10,446 nucleotides of DNA, taken from positions 1 to 10,446 of the forward strand of contig JAFAAN010000065.1 in NCBI GenBank assembly GCA_023426545.1, in the 5' to 3' direction. Source of the DNA: Pseudomonadota bacterium (GTDB lineage Bacteria; Myxococcota; Myxococcia; Myxococcales; Myxococcaceae). Below are positions 1 through 7,069 of this stretch, piece after piece. The notes below the pieces were generated by a model. The model did no database searches. It was not told where the DNA came from and saw only the letters and a program-made list of their open reading frames with translations. Both the position numbers and the translations under genes were made by a program. The stretch's first letter is position 1. Each line of letters starts with the position of its first letter.

Positions 1-720
1 GCGCCGCCCCCTGTGGCCACGCCTCCGCCGGAGACGGCCCAGGCGCCAGCGAGCCCCGCGACGCCTCCGGGCACGGAGGTGGCAGCGGCGCCAGCGAACG
101 CGGCGGCCGCGCCGGCTACGCCTCCGCCGGAGACGGCGCCTGCGGCTGTGGCGGCCGCGCCCGTGGCGACGCCTCCCCCCGCCGCCGAGTCGTCGAAGCC
201 AGCGGAGACGGCGGTGGCGAAGGTGGAGCGGCCCAGCAACACCCGGCGGACGACCACGTCATCGCGCAGGGATGACACGGAGCCGCGCTCGTCCGCGCCC
301 GCGCGCTCGTCGTCGAGCGATGCGGACGACGACTTCGACGAGCTGTTTGGCACGAAGAAGTCGAGTGCGTCGGCATCGAAGCCATCCGCATCGCGACCGA
401 CGGCGTACGTGCCGCCCGAGCCTGGCGGCGGGATGCCGGACCGGTTGCAGCAGTCGGACATCATGGCGGTGGTGCTCGCGAACAAGCCGGCCATCGTGAA
501 GTGCGTCAACGAGCAGAAGAAGAAGGACCCCGCGTTGAGCGGCAAGCTGGTGATGCGCTGGACCATCCAGACGAGCGGGAAGACGAGCGCGATCTCCTGC
601 CGCACGGATGAGTTCCGCTCCACCTACATGGCGAGCTGTATCTCGGGGCTCATCAAGGGCTGGACCTTCCCGCGCCACAAGCGGCAGGGGGAGCCCATCG
701 ACTTCCCCTTCACCTTCTGA
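1..720 (+). CDS. AgmX/PglI C-terminal domain protein, 3' part (5' end outside window)
   Basis: The frame is open from base 1; a GTG at 13 could be read as a start, but the Pro/Ala-rich sequence continues upstream of it without a stop, so this is most likely the C-terminal 239 residues of a longer protein. Numbering from the codon at 13: residues 1-70 are a low-complexity linker of Ala, Pro and Thr with repeated ATPPPETA-type units; 71-130 are Ser/Arg-rich and include an acidic DDDFDELFG motif; 141-235 form a compact domain with CVNEQ (164), ALSGKLVMRWTI (174-185), Cys196, Cys209 and the ending WTFPRH...IDFPFTF. That pattern (a short helix with Cys, 'G-x-v-x-x-x-x-I', 'C-i-x-x-i-k-x-W-x-F-P', final 'PF-x-F') matches what I know as the AgmX/PglI C-terminal domain, a TonB-C-like domain in myxobacterial gliding and envelope proteins. 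A role spanning the periplasm is inferred. The N-terminal part that would define the protein is missing. Confidence 0.8.
   Translation, partial: APPPVATPPPETAQAPASPATPPGTEVAAAPANAAAAPATPPPETAPAAVAAAPVATPPPAAESSKPAETAVAKVERPSNTRRTTTSSRRDDTEPRSSAPARSSSSDADDDFDELFGTKKSSASASKPSASRPTAYVPPEPGGGMPDRLQQSDIMAVVLANKPAIVKCVNEQKKKDPALSGKLVMRWTIQTSGKTSAISCRTDEFRSTYMASCISGLIKGWTFPRHKRQGEPIDFPFTF
16..180 (+). repeat. Degenerate coding repeat of Thr-Pro-Pro units
   Basis: The core ACGCCTCC recurs at 19, 61, 118 and 168. The copies at 19-38 and 118-137 are identical over 20 bases and both encode TPPPETA. The repeat makes up the extended, flexible linker of the partial gene at the left edge. Confidence 0.75.
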
Positions 721-734
721 CGTCTTGGAGAGGA

Positions 735-768
735 GGGCGCATCGCGACATTTGCGTCGCGATGCGCTC
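735..768 (+). terminator. Hairpin terminator after AgmX-like gene
   Basis: A perfect 12-bp inverted repeat (737-748 with 755-766) encloses the 6-base loop ATTTGC; a G-T pair and a G-C pair extend the stem outward. It begins 15 bp after the stop codon. There is no clean T run, only a pyrimidine-rich stretch with scattered T (767-790), so the efficiency is uncertain. Confidence 0.6.
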
Positions 769-814
769 CGCTCCTGCTGTCTGCTTGTGTGGCGAGTGAA
801 TTTCCCCGCCCGGC

Positions 815-870
815 AGCCGTCGATGAGCCGTCGACACTCGTTGACACGTCCGGACGCGCGGGACTAAGCC
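815..870 (+). promoter_or_regulatory. Candidate promoter with upstream tandem repeat
   Basis: A perfect consensus -35 box TTGACA lies at 841-846. A weak -10 candidate (TAAGCC at 865-870, or ACTAAG at 863-868) follows at about the right spacing. Immediately upstream, the 9-mer AGCCGTCGA occurs twice in tandem (815 and 826) with an 11-bp period, so both copies face the same side of the helix; this suits a regulator-binding site but is unproven. It would give a leader of about 80 nt before the lipoprotein start at 956. Confidence 0.4.
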
Positions 871-955
871 TGCCTTTGCTCGCATGGATATCGGGGCCTG
901 TTGTCAGTGGCCGGAGGCCCCCCGGGCGGCGTTCCAAACAAGAGGAAATCTCAAC

Positions 956-1870
956 ATGCAGCTTCGCAAGATGATGTTGGTGCTCACTGCGCTGGGCGCA
1001 ATGAGCGGTCTCCTGGCTGGTTGCGGTGACGATTCGACGTCTCCGGGGGCGTGTACCAGCAATGACCAGTGCGGAGAGTCGGAGATCTGTCACCCGACCG
1101 CCCAAGTCTGCGTGCAGACCTGTAACTCTGGTTCGGACTGCCCCTCCACGGCGAAGACCTGCGCGCCGCTGGGTGGCACGGGGGCCAACGCCACGACGAA
1201 CATCTGCCAGTGCTCCACGGACGTGCTCTGCAACGGTGGCACGGGCTCGGAGTCCACGGACCTGGTCTGCTCCAACCTGGACAACGTTTGCGTGACGCGC
1301 TGCTCGTCCAACGCGGACTGCTCTGGCAACCGCACCTGCGACACGGGCACGGGCCAGTGCGAGGAGGGCGACACGGAGCCAGAGCCCGGCGCGAGCTGCA
1401 CCGGTGAGGGGCTGTCCACCTGCGACTACGGCCTCATCTGCTCCAGCGGCACCTGCTCCGAGCCGCCCGCGCCGACGTGCCAGAACTACACGAACTTCCC
1501 CAACAAGGCGGACCTCGGCACCACGGGCCCCATCATCTACAAGGTGGGCTTCGTGAGCGCGACGACTGACACCAATTTCTGCCCCAGCAATCTTCCCAAG
1601 CGTCTGCGCATCCGTATCAACGCGTACTCCAACACGCCGTTCCCCCAGACGTCCACCGAGCTCAGCGACTTCCTCTATGTCCAGACGGATGGTGGCCGCA
1701 GCAACGCGTCGGTCAGCCGCTCGGAGGGGAACTACATCGTTACGGGCACCAACCGCAGCAACGCCGAGATCATCGTCAATCTCTGCGTCTCGGCGACCAG
1801 CACGACCAACTCGGCTGGCTTCTACTTCAAGGATGGCAACTTCGTTTGCCAGCAGTCGAATTACCAGTAG
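956..1870 (+). CDS. Cysteine-rich lipoprotein
   Basis: The product is 304 aa. The ATG at 956 is chosen because AGAGGAAA lies about 8 bases upstream and because it gives a textbook lipoprotein signal: MQLRK, a hydrophobic stretch, then lipobox LAGC with Cys23. An in-frame ATG at 884 would bury this signal and has no ribosome binding site. After Cys23 come 24 further cysteines; 21 of them are in residues 33-175. Their spacing repeats: C33-x5-C39-x5-C45-x6-C52-x3-C56-x5-C62-x6-C69, and C105-x6-C112-x3-C116-x5-C122-x5-C128-x6-C135, with the shared motif VC-V-x-x-C-x-S-x-x-D-C. This suggests small disulfide-bonded modules on the cell surface or in the periplasm. Residues 176-304 are different: polar, probably beta-rich, with only three Cys, and I do not recognise a domain there. 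Such proteins are abundant in myxobacteria; their function is generally unknown. The gene stands alone between a hairpin on each side. Confidence 0.9.
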   Translation: MQLRKMMLVLTALGAMSGLLAGCGDDSTSPGACTSNDQCGESEICHPTAQVCVQTCNSGSDCPSTAKTCAPLGGTGANATTNICQCSTDVLCNGGTGSESTDLVCSNLDNVCVTRCSSNADCSGNRTCDTGTGQCEEGDTEPEPGASCTGEGLSTCDYGLICSSGTCSEPPAPTCQNYTNFPNKADLGTTGPIIYKVGFVSATTDTNFCPSNLPKRLRIRINAYSNTPFPQTSTELSDFLYVQTDGGRSNASVSRSEGNYIVTGTNRSNAEIIVNLCVSATSTTNSAGFYFKDGNFVCQQSNYQ

Positions 1871-1892
1871 TCGATTGCTCAGGTGAGTATTC

Positions 1893-1923
1893 GAGCCCCG
1901 CTCTAGTTATAGGGGCGGGGCTC
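1893..1923 (+). terminator. Hairpin terminator after Cys-rich lipoprotein gene
   Basis: A 9-bp GC-rich stem (1893-1901 with 1915-1923) encloses a 13-base loop that can partly pair further. It starts 22 bp after the stop and is followed by TCTGTCGTT, a modest T-rich tail. Confidence 0.7.
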
Positions 1924-2068
1924 TGTCGTTGATGCGAGTCGGCGTATCCTTGTCTCTTGATACCCCGAGAGATTGCCGGCGGCCGGCGGAGGACACGCTG
2001 AATTTCGGCTGGGCACATGCGTTCCAAGAAGGGGCGCAGGAGTCCTGGCGTCTTGAAAAGGAGAGTCA

Positions 2069-2551
2069 ATGCTGTCTATCAAGCTGATGCGAACGCTGAC
2101 CCTCGGTCTGGCCTTGGCTGCTCCGGCGGCCATGGCTGAAGATGCCTCGGAGCGCCTGAACTGTGCTTCTGGCACGAGCCAGCTCGGCTCCAAGGTGGAG
2201 GGCCTCTCGTGTGTGAAGTCCGATACCAAGGGAGGCTCACGCACTGCGCACGGTGCATATGTCGAGTACCACCCCAATGGCGTGAAGGCGGCCCAGGGGC
2301 AGTTCGAGAACGGCCTCAAGGTGGGGACATGGACCTTCTTTGATGCGTCAGGCAATAAGCGGGGCACGGCGGAGTTCAAGGATGGCGGTTGGCATGGCCA
2401 GCGCGTCATGTTCTTCCCCAATGGGAAGCCCCAACTGGTTGAGGAGTACAAGAACGGCCGGAAGCACGGCACCGTCAAGGAGTTCTCTGAGGATGGCCGG
2501 GTTCTGAGCCAAGCCTCTTACGAGAACAACCGGCTGGTCGCCGCACAGTAG
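2069..2551 (+). CDS. Exported MORN-repeat (YwqK-like) protein
   Basis: The product is 160 aa. The ATG at 2069 is preceded by AAAAGGAGAG, a strong ribosome binding site. The N-terminus has a Sec signal peptide (basic MLSIKLMR, hydrophobic core, AMA cleavage motif at 21-23), so the mature protein is periplasmic or secreted. Cys32 and Cys48 could form a disulfide. Residues 61-155 contain about four units of 22-24 residues of the type 'hG-x-w-x-x-f-x-x-x-G-x-x-x-x-x-x-y-k-n-G', seen as HGAYVEYHPNG, VGTWTFFDASG, HGQRVMFFPNG and HGTVKEFSEDG. This is the variant MORN repeat of the family often labelled 'YwqK family antitoxin'. That label comes from one Bacillus system; nothing here suggests a toxin partner. 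A beta-hairpin stack for binding envelope components is the likelier reading. The gene appears monocistronic, with a strong hairpin downstream. Confidence 0.88.
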   Translation: MLSIKLMRTLTLGLALAAPAAMAEDASERLNCASGTSQLGSKVEGLSCVKSDTKGGSRTAHGAYVEYHPNGVKAAQGQFENGLKVGTWTFFDASGNKRGTAEFKDGGWHGQRVMFFPNGKPQLVEEYKNGRKHGTVKEFSEDGRVLSQASYENNRLVAAQ

Positions 2552-2572
2552 TTTGCTGGCTGTTCTGCCGTA

Positions 2573-2607
2573 ATGAGGGTCCTCTCCCACTGGGGGAGGG
2601 CCCTCAT
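2573..2607 (+). terminator. Long perfect hairpin, terminator
   Basis: A 16-bp uninterrupted stem (2573-2588 with 2592-2607, two G-T pairs) closes a 3-base loop, ACT. It lies 21 bp after the MORN-gene stop and 56 bp before the next gene. No T run follows on either strand, so it may act as an RNA 3'-end stabiliser as well as a terminator. Confidence 0.65.
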
Positions 2608-2663
2608 GCGTTGAAGAGGAGAGCACTTCCCCATCTGAGTGGGCTCGGCTAGGAAGCATAGGT

Positions 2664-3764
2664 GTGAAGGCCCCCTCGCTCACACCTGTTTTGCCAGATA
2701 TCCCCATATGCACGGTGGACCGAATGGGGCTGCGCGAGCTCGAGCGCATTCGGCTCATCCTCCGCGGCGGGTCGGTCATCGACTGGCGGAGGATGCACTT
2801 CCAGACGCGGGAGGAGGTTGATAACTTCCTCAAGCTCCTGCAACTGGATGTGTCGCGCCCCTACGATGAGGAATGGGCCCGTGGGATCCTCACGGAGGCC
2901 GTGGAATACCTCCGAAAGACGTTCAACTACCGCGTTGCGGATGCAGTGGCGCGGCCAGCGGAAATCCACGACTTGTTCCTCTACGCCTCAGGCGTGAAAG
3001 GGGCTCCTCGGCACCGGCGAATCGCATGCGTCGTTCTGAAGGTGATGCATGTCATCCAGCACATCGAAGGGCGAGACCTGCTCTTCCGGCTGCCCGTATC
3101 GGAGGCAGAGCTGACGGAACTGCTCATGGAGCGGGTGCTGGGCGTTGCCGCCGAGATGCAGGCCAAGGGGCTTCCCATTGTGGAGTTCGCACACTCCATC
3201 AAGACCCAGGACTCTCTCGTCACCAAGCTGCTGGCGAAGAAGGAGACGGTTGCGGCGCAGGTCTATGACAGGACCCGGTTCCGGATCGTGACGCAGAAGC
3301 GTGAGGATTTGCTGCCAGTGCTCTACTTCCTCACGCAGCGCCTCTTTCCATTTCACCTCGTTGTTCCTGGGCAGACTGAGAATACGCTGATGCCTTTCAA
3401 GGCTGTGCTCGCCGAGAACCCCCATTTTGAGCGACACATCCCCCGGCTTCACTTGGATCGAAACTACGAAGACCGTGAGAGTTCTGGCGGAAACGCTTTT
3501 TCGGGCGATACCTACCGGGTACTCAACTTTGTGGTCGATATCCCTGTGCGGATGGATGCCTATCTTCCTCCACCCGAGGCAGACACCCGGAAGCGAAAAG
3601 GACGCATTCTGATATCTCTGGTCGAGTTCCAGATTGTCGATGCGGAGACCGCACGCATCAACGAACGTGGAGAGAATGCCCATGAAGCCTACAAGCGGCG
3701 CCAGAAACAGCGGGTGCTCAAGCGCCTGAGCCAGGGCCTCGTGGTTCCCAAGCGACAGGAGTAG
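2664..3764 (+). CDS. TIGR04552-like protein; divergent RelA/SpoT-like nucleotidyltransferase (predicted)
   Basis: The product is 366 aa. The GTG at 2664 is chosen because AGGAAG lies 7 bases upstream; an ATG at 2724 is the alternative. The sequence resembles the myxobacterial family I know as TIGR04552, which has no assigned function. Residues 20-165 are mostly helical, with no signal peptide or membrane segment, so it should be cytoplasmic. Residues 175-350 follow the order of a (p)ppGpp synthetase core: SIKTQDSLVTKLLAKK (178-193) resembles the RxKxxxSxxxK substrate loop; YDRTRFRIV (201-209) resembles the metal-binding D-x-x-x-x-R strand; SGDTYRVLNFVV (280-291) resembles the NGYxSxH strand; VEFQI (320-324) resembles the VEIQIRT strand with the second metal-binding Glu; ENAHEAYK (337-344) resembles the EH/AHWxYK helix. 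Two usual residues differ: the Arg before the Lys is Ser178, and the His after the Tyr is Asn288. The fold prediction is inference; product and activity are unknown. The gene is alone and convergent with the next one. Confidence 0.78.
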   Translation: MKAPSLTPVLPDIPICTVDRMGLRELERIRLILRGGSVIDWRRMHFQTREEVDNFLKLLQLDVSRPYDEEWARGILTEAVEYLRKTFNYRVADAVARPAEIHDLFLYASGVKGAPRHRRIACVVLKVMHVIQHIEGRDLLFRLPVSEAELTELLMERVLGVAAEMQAKGLPIVEFAHSIKTQDSLVTKLLAKKETVAAQVYDRTRFRIVTQKREDLLPVLYFLTQRLFPFHLVVPGQTENTLMPFKAVLAENPHFERHIPRLHLDRNYEDRESSGGNAFSGDTYRVLNFVVDIPVRMDAYLPPPEADTRKRKGRILISLVEFQIVDAETARINERGENAHEAYKRRQKQRVLKRLSQGLVVPKRQE

Positions 3765-3784
3765 TGTCTCTGGAGGGGAGGGTG

Positions 3785-3815
3785 AAGGCGAGCCGTATAC
3801 CTCACGGCCCGCCTT
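3785..3815. terminator. Bidirectional terminator between convergent genes
   Basis: A 12-position stem (3785-3796 with 3804-3815) with a single A/C mismatch closes a 7-base loop. It lies in the 61-bp gap between two converging stop codons and ends in AA...TT, so it can serve both strands. Confidence 0.6.
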
Positions 3816-3825
3816 GCTCCGTACG

Positions 3826-5184
3826 TCAGGGATACTCGTAGACTACTTCAAGATCCGCTAGCGTGGGATGCGTGCTGACGCTTGAGCGCAGTTCATCAGT
3901 GACCCCATCGTTGTTGGTTTCACGGGTGAATCGGAGGCGAAACTGGGACCTGTAGTTTCTTTCCAATCGGCTTGCCCAGTCTCGTATTACGTACGCAGTG
4001 ACGTCGAACTGTCCCGGAGCCCCAGTGTCAGCCTCGGTGATAGTGAAGCCGGGGGATAGTGGTTGCGCGTTGTATGCTGCAGTGAGTACTGGGTTTTCAG
4101 TTTCTTCCGCATACGACTGGGGCAGATATTCCCCTACGTCTACAGGTTCCATCAGGAGAGGCCCAAGCTTTTCGAAGGGTTGGCCCAGTTTGTTGGAGAG
4201 CCACCACCTGACAGTAGACTGATTGATCCGGATGAGTTCCGGAGGCAATGCGTCGAGCTTGAATCCGAAGAAGAGGCGACTGCCTTGGTGGGCACTGTTA
4301 TCGCCTAGACGCTCTAGGTCATATGAAGCGAAGAGCCGATAGTGGCGCTCGGGTGAGCCTGCTGTGATGGTTCCACTCACCGTAGGAATGAAGGGTATCG
4401 TCATCGATGCTTGGCGGACGATGCGGAACTCACGCAGCGCTGCCTCCTCAAGGGCATTGCCTGCCTTGTCTTGGGCGGAGCCGGAGAGCTGCCAAGCGAC
4501 ATTGACTCCATACGCGACCATGGAAGGAAGCGAGTAGGTCATCACGGTCTCCGCCTCGTTCCACGAGAAGTTGCCGGAGTTGAGTCCCGCGGGTGAAGTG
4601 ATGGCGAACGCCGCTTGGACTGAAGCCGTGTCCATGGGCTCGGAAAAGAGAACTTCAATGAGGGCATCTTGAGGGATGCCGATGGAGGCATGGCTCGGCG
4701 TTGTGTTGAGGATGGTGGGGGGCGTGGTGTCTGGGGCCGGGCCCCTCGTGGTGAACGAGAACGTACGTGGTCCGGTCAGCGACTGGCCCGAGAGATCCTC
4801 GGCATCAACAGTGACTGTATACGTCGTGTTCTGCGCAAGGGCGGCTGATGGGCGCAGCGTCGCGGAGGTGCCCTGACTACCCCATTGGATGGGGCCCAGT
4901 GTCGCCGAGGGCGCTACTAAAAGCCTCAGCGACTCCGTATCGATGGGGTTCGAGAAGGTGACCACGAACGGCGTGTCGACAGCGACCTGGGTCGAACCAC
5001 TGACGGGAAGTGTGCTGAGCAATGTGAGTGGGCGAGGTTCCTCGGTTCCGGAATCGGGCGTCGAGCCGGCATCGGCTTCGTATGGGGGCGGCTCGACGTC
5101 TGGGACGTTGATGCAGGCCGTGGCTGCGTTGAGGGCGAACAAGAATGGAAGGAAGAGTCGAGGGTGGTGCATGCTCGTGCGCAT
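3826..5184 (-). CDS. Lipoprotein with two bacterial Ig-like repeats and DNRLRE-like C-terminus
   Basis: The product is 452 aa from the ATG at 5184. That start gives MRTSMHHPRLFLPFLF...AATAC, a lipoprotein signal with Cys24, and has a weak GGAACGG upstream; ATGs at 5205 and 5172 are possible alternatives. The frame is open further upstream, but that part encodes unlikely sequence. Residues 25-50 are an acidic Pro/Ser linker. Residues 52-146 and 156-257 are two Big_5-type Ig-like domains: each has 'P-x-x-g/a-x-x-x-v/i-x-x-x-x-x-v-x-F-S-x-P-i/m-D', a mid-domain Y-x-V/Y-x-x-T strand and a closing F-x-F-x-T or REFRIV strand. Residues 266-452 include FDVTAYVIRDWAS, RSQFRLRFT and HPTLADLEVVYEYP, the pattern of the DNRLRE family of structural, often cell-surface, domains. 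A role in surface adhesion or scaffolding is inferred. Base composition at third positions is visibly less GC-rich than in ffh next door, as for an accessory gene. The terminator between it and ffh argues against a shared operon. Confidence 0.85.
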   Translation of the reverse strand: MRTSMHHPRLFLPFLFALNAATACINVPDVEPPPYEADAGSTPDSGTEEPRPLTLLSTLPVSGSTQVAVDTPFVVTFSNPIDTESLRLLVAPSATLGPIQWGSQGTSATLRPSAALAQNTTYTVTVDAEDLSGQSLTGPRTFSFTTRGPAPDTTPPTILNTTPSHASIGIPQDALIEVLFSEPMDTASVQAAFAITSPAGLNSGNFSWNEAETVMTYSLPSMVAYGVNVAWQLSGSAQDKAGNALEEAALREFRIVRQASMTIPFIPTVSGTITAGSPERHYRLFASYDLERLGDNSAHQGSRLFFGFKLDALPPELIRINQSTVRWWLSNKLGQPFEKLGPLLMEPVDVGEYLPQSYAEETENPVLTAAYNAQPLSPGFTITEADTGAPGQFDVTAYVIRDWASRLERNYRSQFRLRFTRETNNDGVTDELRSSVSTHPTLADLEVVYEYP

Positions 5185-5361
5185 CGCAAGAACCGTTCCG
5201 TGCATGAACGCTTGAAGAATTGACCGCGCATTGCTTGCTGCGGTGTTTCCTCTTGTGCCTCTGCGAGTGCGCTGGGCGCAAGTCACTCCGAGGAGAGGGC
5301 CTTGTCGTGACCTTCGCGAGACGGGCGTCCACCAAGGTGGATGCCCACACCAGAAACACGA

Positions 5362-5400
5362 ACGCCCGCACTCCCAGCACGGATGCAGGGAGGCGGGCGT
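5362..5400 (-). terminator. Rho-independent terminator of ffh
   Basis: An 8-bp stem (5362-5369 with 5393-5400), one bulged A, then 5 more pairs (5371-5375 with 5388-5392); the loop can form an inner 3-bp stem closed by CGGA. Read on the minus strand it follows the ffh stop by 22 bp and is followed by a T-rich tail (TTCGTGTTTCTGG). It is the most convincing intrinsic terminator in the window. Confidence 0.8.
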
Positions 5401-5422
5401 GGGCACCGGGGCCGAGAGCGGC

Positions 5423-7069
5423 CTACTTCTTCTTCCGGTTCTTCTTCTTGTTCTCCTTCTCCCGCTTGCGGCGCTCCTTGATGGCGTCGCGGTCCTCGCT
5501 CTTGCCAGCGGCGGAGGGCGGGGCGTAGCCCATCAGTCGGGCCTTGGCCATGGCGGCCTGGCCCATGGGGGGCGTGTAGCCGGGGGCAATCTGCGGCATC
5601 TGCATGGGCATGCCCATGCCGGGGATGCCGCCGCTCATCATCTTCTCCATCATCTTCGGGTCGCCGCCGAACATGCTGGAGAGGTCCATGTTCTTCATCT
5701 GCGACAGCTGACCCAGCTGCTTGAAGCCGGGGATGCGGCCCAGCAGGCCCGGGTTCTGGCCGATGGTGCCCATCACCTGCTGCATCATCCCGAACTTCTG
5801 GAGCAGCTCCTTGACCTCTTCGACCTTGCGGCCGCTGCCCTTGGCGATGCGGTTGATGCGGCTGTTGTTGATGGTGTCCGGCCGCAGGCGCTCCTTCGCC
5901 GTCATCGAGTCGTACATCGACTCGATCTTCGTGAGCTCCTTCTCGTCCGGGTTGAGGTGCTCGGTGAGGTCGCCGAAGAGGGGGAACTTCTCCAGCAGGT
6001 CCTTGAGCGGTCCCATCTTCCGGACCATGCGGATCTGCTCGACGAAGTCCTTCATCGTGAACTGGCCGGACAGGAGCTTCTTGGCATCCTCCTCGGCCTT
6101 CTTCTCGTCGACGACCTTCTCGAAGTCCTTCATCAGGCCGACGATGTCGCCGAACCCGAGGATGCGGCCCGCGAGGCCGGCCGGGCGGAACTCCTCCAGC
6201 TTGTCCATCGACTCGCCCATGCCGAGGAACTTGATGGGCTTGCCCGTCACCTCCTTGATGGACAGCGCGGCGCCGCCACGGGCGTCACCATCCAGCTTGG
6301 TGAGGATGAAGCCATCGAGCGTCAGCCGCCGGTCGAACTCCGCGGCCGTCCGCACGGAGTCCTGGCCAATCATCGCGTCGCACACCAGCAGGATGTTGTC
6401 CGGCTGGACGTTGCCCTTGATGGCCTCCAGCTCCGCCATCAGCGACTCGTCGATGGCGAGCCGGCCGGCGGTGTCGATGAGCACCACGTCGCACTTCTGC
6501 TCGCGGGCGGCGGCGTACCCTCGCTTGGCGAGCTCGGGCGGCTGGATGCCGGGCTCGTGGTAGACGGGGACCTTGAGGCGCTCGCCGAGCACCTTGAGCT
6601 GGTCCACGGCGGCGGGGCGGTAGATGTCGGCCGCGACGAGCAGGGGCTTGCGTCCCTCCTGCAGGAGCCTGCTGGCGAGCTTGCCAGTCGTGGTCGTCTT
6701 ACCGGAGCCCTGGAGGCCCACCATCATGATGCCGGACAGCTGGCCCTTGGGCTTCAGCTTCAAGCTGGTGTCGACGGGCCCCATGAGGGCCTCCAGCTCG
6801 TCGTGGCAGATCTTGATGAAGTGGTCCATGGGGCTGACCTTGCGCTTCTGGCCAGCCGTGTCGGTGATGGTCGTCTGCACCAACTCGCCCACGGACTTCT
6901 CGCGGACGCGGGCGACAAACTTCTTCACCACGTCGAAGGCTACGTCGGCTTCGAGCAGGGAGACGCGGATGTCGCGCAGCGACTCGTCGACCAGCTCCGG
7001 GGTGAGCTCGCTCTTGCCGGCGAGGCGGTTCTTGGCGGCGCGGAAGCCCTTGGTAACAGTCTCGAGCAT
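5423..7069 (-). CDS. ffh: Signal recognition particle protein Ffh (SRP54 homologue)
   Basis: The product is 548 aa, a GTPase that binds signal sequences of membrane and secreted proteins emerging from the ribosome and, with SRP RNA and FtsY, delivers them to SecYEG. N domain 1-90 with ALLEADVA-type sequence (SLLEADVAFDVVKKF, 37-51). G domain with G1 GLQGSGKTT (118-126), the DIYRPAAVDQL loop (148-158), DTAGR (199-203) and TKLDGD (257-262). M domain from about 325, Met-rich, with the RNA-binding SRINRIAKGSG (403-413). The start agrees with the usual Ffh N-terminus. It is longer than the usual roughly 430-480 aa: after the M core there is a Met/Gly/Pro-rich segment (about 455-505) and a strongly basic tail (RRKREKENKKKNRKKK) that could help bind RNA or ribosomes. 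No Shine-Dalgarno sequence is visible: the bases before ATG read AAGCGCCCCCC. It is not next to rpsP, unlike in many bacteria. Confidence 0.98.
   Translation of the reverse strand: MLETVTKGFRAAKNRLAGKSELTPELVDESLRDIRVSLLEADVAFDVVKKFVARVREKSVGELVQTTITDTAGQKRKVSPMDHFIKICHDELEALMGPVDTSLKLKPKGQLSGIMMVGLQGSGKTTTTGKLASRLLQEGRKPLLVAADIYRPAAVDQLKVLGERLKVPVYHEPGIQPPELAKRGYAAAREQKCDVVLIDTAGRLAIDESLMAELEAIKGNVQPDNILLVCDAMIGQDSVRTAAEFDRRLTLDGFILTKLDGDARGGAALSIKEVTGKPIKFLGMGESMDKLEEFRPAGLAGRILGFGDIVGLMKDFEKVVDEKKAEEDAKKLLSGQFTMKDFVEQIRMVRKMGPLKDLLEKFPLFGDLTEHLNPDEKELTKIESMYDSMTAKERLRPDTINNSRINRIAKGSGRKVEEVKELLQKFGMMQQVMGTIGQNPGLLGRIPGFKQLGQLSQMKNMDLSSMFGGDPKMMEKMMSGGIPGMGMPMQMPQIAPGYTPPMGQAAMAKARLMGYAPPSAAGKSEDRDAIKERRKREKENKKKNRKKK

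Noticed and set aside
884..955. Upstream ATG as start of the Cys-rich lipoprotein
   Set aside because: It would place 24 residues before a clear lipoprotein signal peptide and lacks a ribosome binding site; the ATG at 956 has both.
2069..2551. Reading the YwqK-like protein as the antitoxin of a toxin-antitoxin pair
   Set aside because: It has a signal peptide, stands alone, and no small toxin-like gene adjoins it; the antitoxin label is inherited from the family name.
5185..5406. Extended N-terminus of the Ig-like lipoprotein in the same frame
   Set aside because: It would run through the ffh terminator, and its sequence (Arg/Trp/Cys-rich) does not look like protein; the lipoprotein signal begins at 5184.
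5185..5422. SRP (4.5S-like) RNA gene next to ffh
   Set aside because: The conserved GGAA-tetraloop/asymmetric-loop helix of bacterial SRP RNA is not seen; the hairpin there is explained as the ffh terminator.
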